Under the pieces are notes generated by a model. That model did no database searches and was not told where the DNA came from. It saw only the letters and a list, made by a program, of their open reading frames with translations. DNA of 64,000 bases from Edaphochlamys debaryana. Taxonomy: Eukaryota > Chlorophyta > Chlorophyceae > Chlamydomonadales. The position numbers were made by a program, and so were the translations under genes. Of the stretch, positions 43,366 through 54,824 are shown in pieces. Positions within the stretch are counted from its first letter, which is position 1; every line of letters begins with the position of its first letter. Location: contig JAEHOE010000051.1 of NCBI GenBank assembly GCA_016858145.1, positions 186,001-250,000 of the forward strand. Reading direction: 5' to 3'.

Positions 43366-45825
43366 GGCTCACGACTGGCGCCTGGAGGATTGTAGCCGGG
43401 AAGTGTTCCGGCCGTCGACCCGTCCTTGTGCGGGTCTGGCGCGGGGCTGGGATGGAAGGGATGCGGCCTGTGGGTAAGGAAAGGCGCAGGGCCTGAGCGG
43501 GGTCATCATCTACTTGCGGACCCGTTAGGACCCATGGTGCTCCAAGGCGTCTTGGCGTCTTGCAGACCCTTCAAGGCGCCCCACCTTAACTCCCAACCGT
43601 GAGGGGATTCGCGCGGGGAAGATGGCTGCTACCCTCAGGCTGAGACTGCCTGGTGAGGTATCTCGCAGGGCTGTCGCGTGATGGAGCAGGGGCACTGGTC
43701 CATACGACTGGGAGTTACCCCTGTCGGCGTTTGGCTGTGCCCAGACACCCGGCTCGGGCAGGGCCAGCGTCCGGGGGGCACAGGGCCAAGAAAGTTCTGG
43801 GATTTCAGAAACCTTCGCCACGGAAGATAGCAACACTGGCGCAGCACCTACCTGGGAGAACATAGCTGGTGAAGGGCACGCAGCCCTCATCTAATGCTCG
43901 AAAGCACGTGGCTGTCGGCTAAGGCCAGGCACTCGGCAGGGCACGGGCCACCGTGCCACCGGCTTGAAGGGGGCACAGGGGGCAGTCGGAACCGCAACAA
44001 TTGCATTGTAGACAGCACAATGAGTCGTTCATTTGGCCTGGCGTAGAAAGAGATGCATGACGCATGTCGTTGGAAAGGTAAGAGAGTAGAATGGATGTGG
44101 CAAATACCCAGTGGCACCTAAGAAGCTACCGTATCAGTCATCTGCTGCAACTCAAACCTTGACACCAGGCGCGCCGTCTAAACGCGCCTCCGCACAGATT
44201 CACACTTCGCTACCCAAAAGACGCTACCCAGAGAGGCTATCAACCGGCTATCAACTAGTGCCACACACACGTTGGCTACCCACAATAGCTAGTGCCCAAA
44301 GCGCTAGAGCAAACAACAAAACTGGGCCCAGCGCACCCGCCATAGCGGGCGTGCAGCAACCAGGTGTTGTACAGTGGCGGCAGCGGAACGCTGCCATTTT
44401 GTCGCTAGGTACGATCGTTGATCGTTTGGGGAACAAAACTGGAAGGATGGCCCCTGCCCCTCTCTCCTGCGGCACCATGCGACAAACACCGCACGCCCGC
44501 CCTGCCCTCGCCCACACCGCCCCCCTGGCGCAACCCCGCAACCAAGGGCGTCCTCAATCTCTCACGCCTCATCCCAGCGGCGGCCCAACACCTGCCGCCG
44601 CCGCGTCACCGCCGCCGCCGCTCCACACATGCATGCGGCCGCCGTTCACTTCATCGTTTCACATGTCGCTAGCCCGCAACAAACCGCCGCAGGCCGAGCC
44701 CGCCACAGACGGGCGACAGCCACGCGGAATAACAGCTCCCAGCTCGCTCTCACCGCTTGGGCCCAAACACAACGCCCGGACTCACTACGTTACGCCTACC
44801 GCGCTACTCAAAAGGTCGAGGAAGAGTCTAGCCTGCTATATGTCTCAAGGGGGGTACAGAAGACGAGGCGTTGCCCTATCAAATCTGCTGCACCTACACC
44901 TGCGTCGTGTATCGGGGCTGGGACGGTTGCCGCGGTCATCGCAGTCGCCGCACAACAATCAATCGGGGGTGCTGTGACACCCGTGGGTATAAAAAGAAGA
45001 AGAACACCGCCCCGCGCAAACAGCAGCAGCAGGGATAACCTAGTAACCAAGAACTCTTCGGGGCCGCACACGCATACCCGCCGTGGCGGGGCAACTGCTC
45101 AACTCTGTAGCCGTGTTGCGGCTTGGAGCATGAAGCCATACCACCCGCTTTGACCACCCATCCATCCACAAAGCCCCCTCTGCTTGATAAACGCACCAAA
45201 CCTCTCCCCTCGCTTCCCCTCCAACTCCCCTCCAACTCCATACGCGTATTCAACCGGCGCTGCCCAAACGCCACCCCACAAACTGCTCGACATCCAACAC
45301 CGCTGGCCGGTGCACACTCTCCCAAGGCAGCCCGGCTGTTGCACCTGGTGCCTTGGCGGTGCACACCCGCACCCACACACTCCTGTTGCTGTGTAGTTGT
45401 GCGCTGTTGCCCTTGCTTTGCGTGCGCGCAGCCTTTTGCTGTTGCCCTTTGTTGATCGCTGCAGCGCCCTCCTGCCAGTGTGTGCCTTGCCCCATGCCCC
45501 TCTCCCTGCTTTCCAGCGCCTCGTCCCCACGCGGCCCAGAGCAGGCCGCGCGCCTCTCCCCGCTCGCTTGCGCCTGCCCCCGCCCCGCCGTGCCGATGCT
45601 GATCATTCGTGCGGGAGCCAAGCCCCCGCACCGCCGCCGCCGCCGCTCACGCCCACGCACCATGCGCGCGCGCCGCCACTCGCCCGCCCTCGCTGCCGCC
45701 GCCCAGGTCTACCGCAGGCAGCCCAGCTGCTCCCGCGCCCCTGCCCTCGAGGAGGCCAGAGCTCGGGCCGAAGGCCCCTCAGGCCAAGACCCCAGGTGAC
45801 GCCGCGGCGTCGCGCCGCGGCCCGC
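43366..45825. other. Long intergenic region upstream of the ycf45-like gene
   Basis: About 2.5 kb between the start of the ycf45-like gene and the stop of the DsbA-like gene, both on the minus strand. A 288-codon ORF on the plus strand (44111-44977) has no domain, no homology I recognise and no exon partners. Promoter and 3' UTR sequence must be here, but nothing specific was identified. Confidence 0.45.
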
Positions 45826-47730
45826 TCAGGCCGCCGCCAGGGTGTGCGCCTGCGAGCCCTGAGGCACGTTGGCCAGCAGGCCGCCGTAGGGCGCCCGGGC
45901 GGCGGCGGCTGCGGCGCGGGTCTCCTCCAGCGTGACCCGCTCCATGGCGCCCAGCAGGTCCGAGGTCTGGTGCGCGCCGTTGAGGGCGTACTTGGTGCGG
46001 TTGGCGGGGCCCGCGGAGATGATGAAGTGGGGCACGGCCTGGATGCGCAGCCTGGCGGGGTGGGGCGGGGGGAGGGGCGGGGCGGGAGGATGGGGTTGAG
46101 TGGGGCGGGAGGGAGAGCGGGGATCCGGTGTGAGAGCAGCTGAGGCGCGGCTTTGGGTGTGTGTGTGCAGGCTTGCTGGGCCAGAGCGGGTTTCCGGGAC
46201 CGCACGGGGGCGGTGGGAGAGTATCTCTCCTAAACTGGGGCGGCGCCGCCCCTCACGACCCCCACCACCACACAACACCCCCCGGCTCGCCTCTGCTTGG
46301 CCGCCATGTCCCGTTCCAGCACGCTGGCGCGCAGCGGGCCGCTCTCGCCGCGCGTGAGCTCCTTGCGCAGCTGCGACCGCTCCATGCCCAGCGCCTCGCC
46401 AATGTCCAGCAGCTCGCCCAGCAGCGAGATGTTGCCGCCCTGCTCGTACCTGGGGCAGTCGGGGGGGCGGGAGGGGAGGAGAGGAGGGCAGAGGGTCAGG
46501 GAGCCGGCGCGGTTGGCCGTGGGTTGGGGCAGGGAAAGAACGTGTGGTCGGGCGCAACCCGGGCACTCGCGGCGTAACCCGCGTAACCCCTGTGATGACC
46601 GAGTGGGGTGGAGAGGTCCCTATGGCACCTACGTGCGCAGGAAGAGGAGCTCGTTCGCCTGCTCCGCGAGGCCCATGTCGGAGGCCAGGGCCACGAGCTC
46701 GTGCGCCAGGATCGAGTTGGGGACTGTCTTCCAGTCAGCGAACGCTGCGCCCTCCGGCAGTCCGGAGCGGATTAACCGCGAGCGCCACTTGTCCGCTGCG
46801 ACCTCCCCGTAGCGGCGCAGCGCGTAGGTCTCCACGGACTCGCCTGCAGGCGGGCCACATGTGCGCATGTGAGACAGAGATGACGGACTGAACACGCCCG
46901 AGATGTAATCGTCGCGAGATGCGTAGAGACGACGGCAGGGAGACCAAGCGAGGCCGAACGAGGGCGCGGGGCGTCCAGGCGCCGCGAGCGGAACGAGTCG
47001 TCAGGCCCCCGTGAACCCACCTAGCGGGGAGACGTCGTTGTCCACCAGGAGCGGGTTCCTGCGACGAAATGCAATGCATTGCTCAGCGAGACGGGGCGTA
47101 TCGACCGCACGCGCGCGACATACACAGAAAAGTGTCCCCCACGCAACCGTCTCGACCGAGCGACCCGAAAACAGGCCCACCAGTGAAGCTTCAGAGGCGC
47201 GGCCACGCCGTAGCGACGCTTGTATTGGCGGACCGCCCGTTGAAGGCTGCGGGAGGAGAGCGCAAGAGCGTAAACCCGCCGCGCACTGCACCACACTCCG
47301 TCGGAGGCCACCAGGCGTTTCCGCTCGAGACAAGCGCAATTGCTCATGTGGCCTCACCGTTTTGCGCCGATGTGGCACCTGGCGGGCGGGGTGTGCGGAG
47401 CGGGCGAACTGTGTTGAATGGAACATCCATCAAGGGCCGGTATCCCACTGGGATCTGCGGCCTGGCGCTCGCAGTGGAGCAGGCTTGGGCCAGCCAAGTC
47501 GTAGGAGAGCGCGATGCCCGTCTCCCCGCGCTGAGCTGGCGTCGGCAGCAATTCGCCCCTGGCTTGCCCCGCCCCGGCACAACGGTTCCGCCCGCCCAAC
47601 GCATCACGCACCAGGGGCACGCAGGGTCACTGAACACGTTCACGTTGACGGTCGGCAGGGTGGAGGGCGCTCCGCCTCGGGCGACCCCGCCGGGCGCGGC
47701 CTTGGCCGAGCCCTGAAGCTTTGCCAGCAT
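45826..47730 (-). CDS. DsbA/FrnE-family thiol-disulfide oxidoreductase
   Basis: Seven exons: 47612-47730, 47358-47378, 47181-47246, 47021-47058, 46633-46843, 46291-46449, 45826-46051, giving 279 aa. The second exon is only 21 bases. The thioredoxin-fold start reads VNVNVFSDPACPWCHIGAKR, with the redox CPWC at residues 38-41. Then come LKLHWNPLLVDNDVSPLGES, the helical insertion typical of FrnE (ALRRYGEVAADKWRSRLIRS), and the C-terminal IQAVPHFIISAG with the cis-Pro before the last strand. The N-terminus is a short Ala/Gly/Lys-rich extension that might target an organelle. The intron between 46291 and 46051 has a GC donor (AG|GCGAGC), supported by phase 2 on both sides and by the protein alignment. 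Confidence 0.88.
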
Positions 47731-48987
47731 TCTTTCCTAGCTGATTTGGTGTTGCTGCTTTTGGTAGACTCCCGTTAGGCCAGGCAGGGTGTTTGCCGCG
47801 CGGCTCAGCACGGATGCGTCTTGTCGCGGGTTTGAGCCAATAGGTGCTTGGTGCTAGGCCTGGCCTTCTACCTAATGGAGCCGACGCTCTAACAGTGTGT
47901 ATATATGCTAAGAGGGCGCGGCGTGCGTCTACTAGCGACCACAGGCAGTACCGCTGGTGGTCAACATCGAGCCCTCAGACCAGATTTGAGTTGTTGGACC
48001 GAGTACCTTGAATTCTTTATGTGTCGGCGCCTGTGGCGGAGGGCGGACTCAGGCGGAGCAGGCAGCATTGCGGACGCGCCGGGGCGGGCGACCGTCGCAC
48101 CGCGGCTCGAGGCCTCGTGACATTCTCCGGTTGATAGCCGTGGCGAGTCTCTTACCTTCTCTGCTTGCCGGGCTCCCGAGGCATGAGGACGGGGGCCGGA
48201 GTCGAGCGGCCGGGGAAGTCTGGGGGCCGGCCTGGGTTCCGCACGCACAGCCTCCCAACCTTGCCCTCAAGCGCAAGGGCTGGGCTGCTTGTCATATCTC
48301 CATTCTGGTTTTGCTAAACCCGAAGGTAGGTTGCGGTCGCCGCGTCACCCGACCCGTCCATGTCCCTCCGCGGCCCCATGAGCATGAGCGCTCCCAACCC
48401 GTTTGCGCTGCCCGCCAACCGCCACCAAACACACGCAAACATCGCAGCGCCGAGCCGATGCATGCACTCAATGCAGGCAGGACTCGCAGTAGCCGCTCTG
48501 TTCACCTCCTCCCCCGTTGCTGCTGCGGCGGGTGGCCACAGCTGGCCGTGAAGAGCTCCCTCAGCCCTTGGCCTCGCATGCCCTTGCTGTTCTTCCTGAC
48601 CTTGAACTTGGGACAAGTTAGGTATGAGCAGGTTGTGCAGAGCGCCGCCACGGCAGCGGGCAGCACAGCTACCGGCATGTGCTACCGCTGCCGTTGCTAC
48701 CGCACGCTACTGCACTGTACCACATGCCCCAGGTGTCAATAGGCCGCTTGTTGTATGTGATTGAGGGGGGGAAGGCACATAGGGGGGTGAGGGGTCCCGT
48801 GGGGTGGTGCGGGGGAGTTGTGGCGGGGCTGGGGCGTGAGGGGGGCAGGCTAACCTGGGCACGCACACCGCACCCCAGGATCCGAATGTGCGAGCGGTGG
48901 GGAGTCATCGGCCGCCAACGCATCCTCTCAAAACCGGTAACTGCGAGCTCATTTAGCCGACGCAATGCAATCTGTCATGGGCCCCCG
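47731..48987. promoter_or_regulatory. Divergent upstream region of the DsbA-like and glycosyltransferase genes
   Basis: About 1.25 kb separates two outward-facing start codons. A TATATA-like TGTATATATGC occurs near 47900. ORFs here are short and without domains. No specific regulatory element can be assigned. Confidence 0.4.
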
Positions 48988-51900
48988 ATGAGTTTAGGAC
49001 GCGCAGAGCGCATACGTCGCTTGGAGGCTGTGGATGCCGCTCTTGTTCACCCGCTTTCCCTCACGCAACGGCGCCATTACTACTCATTAGGAAGCGTCTT
49101 ATACCTAGCGCTCGTTTCTGCGTTACTCTACGCGGCGCCGCGTGCGGCAGTGGCAAAAGCCATCATCCCAGAGGACGTCTGCGCGTTCGCAGCTCAAGGC
49201 CGTGGCATCGAGTCGGATCCCTGGTATGTTGTTGCGCGTCGGAAGCTGCCCAGACGCGGTAACGCAGATCCCCAGTCTTGCGCTGGCTACGGAATCCATG
49301 TCCTTACCCATACAGACATGTCCTTACCCCTTCCCCGGCCCTACCCCGCGAACAACCCCAGGCGCTGGGGCCCCCACCACATCTGCAATGTCAGCCAACT
49401 AGGAGCCTGGGTTGAAGCGGCTTCCCGCAACTGCCGCGACTGCGCCAAGGGGCGGCCGGTGTGCGGCAAGGATGCGCCGCAGCTGCAGATTCACACATAC
49501 TTCGACGCCTGGTCCTTCCGATGGCGTCGTGACCTGGCTCTCTTCAAGTCCTTCCTCCTGACACAGGTATGGTCTTATGGGGGTGTGTGGGGTGGCGCAG
49601 GTATGAGGCTGGATGCCACATACACCCCCTTCTCCTCGTTCACTGCGGGTGCACCGCATCTCCTACCCAGCCCCATCGGCCCGCCACACCAGCACGCTCC
49701 CCCCCGACCGGCCCCGGCCCCCCCTAGCTCCTGCCAGCCCTCCCCAACTCCCTCTCCCCACCAGCCACCGGCCACCTGCGCCTCACTCTCCCCGCTTCAA
49801 CACCCCCCTCCTCACCCCCACCCCACCTCCCCACCCCCCCAAACAAACACCCCCACCTCCCCACCCCGCGTCCCTGCCCCAGGACCTGTCCCGGTCCGTC
49901 CTGCGGGCGTGGGTGGACGACCCCGGCCGCACGCTGGACCGGCACCCGGGGGGGCAGTGGCTGCGGTCCTTCGAGCCGCACGTGCAGGCGCGCGGGCTGC
50001 CGGTCTGGGCGGAGCTGCTGGCGGGCACGCCGCTGGCGGGGCACGCGTTCTGGGGCAACCAGAGCCTGGTCCGGGAGCGGTGAGGGTGGGGAGGGGGCTG
50101 GGGAGGGTGCTGGGGAGGGAGGGGGGCAGGAGGGGGAACGCGGAGTGAGGAAGCGGGGAGGGGGTGGGGAGAGCGGGAGGGGCAGAGAAGGGAAGGGAGG
50201 GGAGGGAGCGGGGTCGGGAACGCACGACCGACGCACGACTGACGCGCTCGCCCGGTTACTTACTGGGGCTCGGGCCCGGATAGCTGTCATGTGCGCCCTG
50301 CTCCCCACTCAGTCCCTCCGCCTCCCTCCGCCTCCCTCCGCCTCCCTCCGCCTCCCTCCGCCTCCCTCCGCCTCCCTCCGCCTCCCCTTCACCCTATCCG
50401 CCCTCGCTCCCCCCCCCTCCCAGGGTCCACTCGCTGGCGGGCTACGCCGATGTGGTGCGGCTGCTGCTGCTGCACCGCTACGGGGGGCTGTGGGTGGACA
50501 CGGACGTGGTCCTTCTGAGGGTGGGGTGGGGGAGGGAAGGGGAGGGGGAGGACGGGAGGACGGGGAGGGCGGAGGGTGCGGGCCGTGGCTATCGGGCGTA
50601 CTGCTGAGGCCACTAGGGGCGCCGACTGACTGCTGTGTGCCCTCCTCGCTGTTGGCAGGACCTGTACCCAGTGACGGTACAGATCGGGCTGCAGTACAAC
50701 ATGCGGTGAGGCGGGGGAGGGGAGGAGGCATAGGTGTAGATAGGGAGGCAGATAAAAGGGTACGGGCGAGGCTCGGACGACAGCGAGCTGCGAGGATGGG
50801 ACTTGAGACCTTAGGGCAATACGCATCTCATCTCTCACCTCACCCCGGTAGCCTGTGTCCCTGGAGGGCCCGCTGCTGAAGTTCTGCCTGGCCCTGCCCC
50901 TTCCCGGCCCTCCCATCTGGTTGCGTGTATGACCCAGGTGGACCAATAACCATGGTGAGAGAGCGGATGAGGTTTAGGGCCTGAAGCCGTGAAGCGCCAG
51001 CAGGGCCGTGCACAGCTGACTCTGCAAGGGCGCCGCAGAGGTTTCGCTCGTCTTAACCCCATCTTCCCTGCCTCAACGCATCTGAATCCCCGCCCCCGCC
51101 CATTCCCCAGTGCTCTACCTGCACGCGGGCTCCCCGCTAGCCACCCGCATGCTGCGCCACGTGGCCGACATGCCGTACTGGGACGAGCGTACGGCGAGCG
51201 GTTACGTGGAGGACGTGTGCAAGCCCGCGGTGCGTACCCCGCGGGCGCGGGGCCTGGGTCCGCGACTCGGCAGTACGGGCTTTTGTACCGCGCCTGCATT
51301 GCCAGCAGCAGCGGTGGTTGGGTCATGCGCGGCCGAGCGGCGTCGGCCTCTGACGCCAAACCTTACTATCCCGGATGCAGGGCTACCGTACGGCACACGT
51401 GCGTTACGGTAACACGGACATCTACAACATCTGGTGAGCGGGCCCGTCAGCCCCGCGGCGCTCCGTCCGTGCCACCGCCGCACTGGGCAGCACCACACGG
51501 CCTCCCTTCCCTGCCTTCAAGCGCTTATCAACCGTCGCACTTGCGTCTCTACGCCGTGCATGACGAAACTCACACCCCTCTCTGAACCTTGCTGACACTC
51601 CCCGCTCCTCCCCAACGGTCTCCATGTGTCCCTTAGCCTTGCCTTGGCCCTTGGGAGCTTCGACCTTCCTTGCAGCTCGCCCAAACCTCAACGTTCTGCG
51701 TGATCCCGGGCCCATCCCTTTGTCCAACCGCAGTGTGGCCAGGCTGGCGGCCGCCTACAACGGCACGCGGGGGGCGGAGGGGGGCGCCGAGGGGGCGGAG
51801 GGCGGGGAGGAGGACCTGGACGCAGTGCTCTTCTCGCAGCCGCTGGGCTGGTGGGTCCGGGGGGGGCTCTGGGTCCCGCCTTCGTGCCTCGGAGGGCAGG

Positions 51901-52876
51901 GCGGGGCATGGCTCGCAGTGGCTTCTCCAATTGATGGTCTTGTAGGGCAGGGCTCGATTTGGCCGGGCTCAGGGCCGCCCTGGGGGCAGCAGAGGGCAGC
52001 GGCGCTTCACCCCCAGCCCGCATCCACCCTCAACTCCCAAAGCAACCCCCTGAAGCCTTTAACCCCACCTGCCGTACCGTGCCGTACAGGTACGACGCCG
52101 AGTGGCCGCTGTGCGTGGACATGTCCCCCGGCTCGCCCCCGCCCACCCCCGCCGCCGTGGAGGCGGTGCTGAGTCAGCACCTGGCGCTGCACACGCGCCT
52201 GGTGGCCTTCCCGGGTTTCCGCGCCAACGCCCTCAACGCGGCGGCGCTGGAGATCCTGGATGCGTTCTTCGAGCTGTGCGCGGGCGCCGAGTGCGTGCCG
52301 ATACAGGTGCGCGCGGGGCCCGCCGCGGGGCGTGTGTGTTGAGGATGCGGTAGGGTCGGCGCGTGATAAGCATAGATGCAGTCTTGAGCAGACAGGCCGC
52401 GGCGGGGGAGGGACTGCGCCCGCACTGTGTGGAGGCTCGTGAGGCTTAGTGGTCTGAAAGGAGCCCTCCAGCAGAGTCAGGACCTGTCTGAGGCCGGGGA
52501 CTGCAGCGCTACAGGTCCTCTAGCTCCTCAACCCTGTAGCCTGCCTCCCCCCTCCCTCCTTCAGGGCAAGCGGTTGATCGAGTACCGCCAGCCGGCCGGG
52601 CCCCCAGCCCCGCTCCCAGCCTTGGAGGGCGGCGACCGACTGGTTGTGACCGGCAGCGGCGGCGGCAGCAGCAGCAGCGGCGGTATTGCCTCGAGGCGCG
52701 AGACGAGGAGCGGGCTGAGCGTGTGGGAGGGCGGCCTGAGCAGCACTCGGATCGCCGCCCTGGGTGGGGGCGGCGGTGGGAACGGAGGGCGGCGGAGCAG
52801 CCCTGGGGGCCGGCGGGCGCTGGGAGGCGCTCGGGCCCGTAAGTTCAGGGGAGCCGCGTTTGGTGGCGGCCCGTGA
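48988..52876 (+). CDS. Type II membrane glycosyltransferase with DXD motif (GT32-like)
   Basis: Ten exons: 48988-49566, 49883-50079, 50424-50520, 50659-50705, 50938-50954, 51111-51229, 51381-51433, 51734-51850, 52090-52306, 52565-52876, giving 584 aa. After a short basic cytosolic tail a signal anchor follows (SLGSVLYLALVSALLYAAPR, about residues 34-53), placing the catalytic part in the Golgi or ER lumen. The sugar-binding core is HSLAGYADVVRLLLLHRYGG followed by LWVDTDVVLL, with the metal-binding DTD at 284-286, as in the PF04488 family (OCH1/A4GALT-like). Later conserved-looking parts are NNHVLYLHAGSPLATRMLRH and YGNTDIYNIW. The last exon adds a Gly/Ser/Arg-rich tail of about 100 residues. 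One exon is 17 bases long. Donor sugar and acceptor cannot be told. Confidence 0.85.
50313..50386 (+). repeat. Decamer repeat CCTCCCTCCG in an intron of the glycosyltransferase gene
   Basis: Seven tandem copies, serving as an extended pyrimidine tract about 35 bases before the acceptor at 50423. Confidence 0.95.
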
Positions 52877-54824
52877 AGGCCACCATCACCGAGCATCCGA
52901 GGCGCTAAAATTGAGGCAGGGATGGCAAGACGGTACACTACAGGACGTCTACGTGCAGTGTTGTGCGGCTGGAGGTTCAGCTTATTTGGGACTGGAGCGC
53001 TTGACTGTGAGTGTTGACTGAAGGACAGGTCTTCATTGAGCGGCTAGTAGCACGTGCTTCACGGGCGGCAACGGGCGGCTGGTCATGGTTGGGGCTTGTC
53101 AGCATGGCTTGGAGGGGTCAGAGTGCGTCGTCGCGTCGGGGCCCCGAGCGAGGGGCACCGCGACAGAAGAGACTACGTCACGGCGCTAGGAGGCGGTCAG
53201 CAGCAGGGCACACGACCACGAACTCCCACGACCCGGACCACCGCAAATCCATTTATCTCCACCATTCACCGGCAGGGATGGACAGGCCAGCGCCTGGCGG
53301 GGGCAGGGATGAGCTCATCACCTGTGAGCCTAGCATCAGTCATTGCGTGATTCTTGATGTGGTTAGAGGGCAAGCTTAGCCATAAGCCGGGAGCTGTGGC
53401 TCCCTTCCATAATGTATTTGGCCGAGGGTCGAGAGTGTGAGACCTGATGGGAGGTTACTTATGGGCATCACTTGTGCGGAAGCGCGCGGCATGGGGCAGT
53501 TTTCCCGGCGCCCGGGGCCTGGGGCCTGGGGCGTGCGCAGAGCCATGGGGCGTGCGCAAGGCAGCGTGGGGCTGCCGCAACGCTGAAGATGGGTAGTACT
53601 GCATAGCTTTGACCGCGGGTGCCGTTTGAGGGCGTGGCCTCTGAGCCCGCATCGCGTGTTGCAGACTTGACTGCTCACTCACATAAACGCACGGAAGTGC
53701 GGCAGAGGTGCGGCGGTGGCGGGAGACGGCGGGGAGGCTGGCCAGGGCGCGTGTGTGGCTAGGTTACTTCGGCTGGAGGGTGAACGGGCGGGGGCTTCAT
53801 TGTGACTACGCAACTAGGAGATGTGGGCTCATCAATTGTTGTCTGCCTAGGTGTGGAGAGGGCTTTGTGCGTGTGCATCTCCGCGCATGAAATCCCGTGG
53901 GGCGTGCGTGCTCGGCAGGCATGCATGCATGCATGCATGCCGGTAGCTGGTGTGACATGTGAGGGCTCTGGCCGGTGGGCTCGTGCGCCGTTGGGACTTG
54001 GGTTCTGCGAAGCCCTGAGAGTTAGCGCTGGCTCGTGGGGCCGCAGGGGTCGTGGTCGGTCAAGGGGGCCGAGCAGGGTTGGTGCAGGGGTGTTGCAGGA
54101 GTACAGGGCGTCTGCGCGTGCCAGTCGCATGCGGGCTTTAGATGGGCTGCCGGCCCGCCGCTATCGGTAATGCATCATACATGCTTCTTGGCCGAGTTAA
54201 TGGCGCTCCTGTATGAGGACCGATCCTGAAACTTCCGCTTTGTGTTGGCCCAGCGGGCCAGCCACTCTATAGCCCCCCATCCACGTTCACCCCTGGCGCC
54301 AAGGAGGCTTCAGCGACGACAGCGAGGCCAACAGGCTTCCAGGCTCTCGAGCACCAGACGGAGCGGACGACGCAGACTGTGCTGCTGACCTGCTGTTGCG
54401 TGCAGAAAGGTCCTGGGGCGGCCGACAGGAGCCGTCCGTCCTCCACCGGCTCCACGCCCAAAGCGGCGTAGGGCGCCCCTTCCCGCCAGTAGCCCCGTCG
54501 TGGCCCGTCCCGGCGCAGGACGTTTGGACCTGGGCTGTCCCTCCCCTGCGCCCCCTCGCCGTCATCACCCTTCCGCCTTCCAGCCAGTCAATGGCCGGCT
54601 GCCTCCAGCTTGCCAGCCAGAAGCCATGGCCAGCAACCTGTGACCCGCCCAGCTCGTCCCAGTCGTACAATTGCTGCAGTTTGTACAGTTCGTGCCGGTC
54701 GCTGTGGATAGAGCATAACTGCGAGCCCGCGATACACAGTCGTAACATACCCTATGTTTGCCTGACCACAGCATAGAACGCAAGCAGAGGTTGAAGAAGC
54801 GCAACACCCTTTTGAGCAGCTGCC
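52877..54824. other. Intergenic region between the glycosyltransferase and the first methyltransferase
   Basis: About 1.9 kb without a supported gene. A (GCAT)n run at 53918-53940 is the only clear repeat. No TGTAA was found for the glycosyltransferase. ORFs up to about 150 codons on both strands lack domain signatures. Confidence 0.45.

Noticed and set aside
44111..44977. 288-codon plus-strand ORF
   Set aside because: No recognisable domain, low-complexity composition, no supporting splice structure, and long chance ORFs are common at this GC content.
48679..50148. 489-codon ORF as a single-exon glycosyltransferase
   Set aside because: The frame starts upstream without support and reads through a C/T-rich intron. 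Protein motifs require the splice from 49566 to 49883 and a start at 48988.
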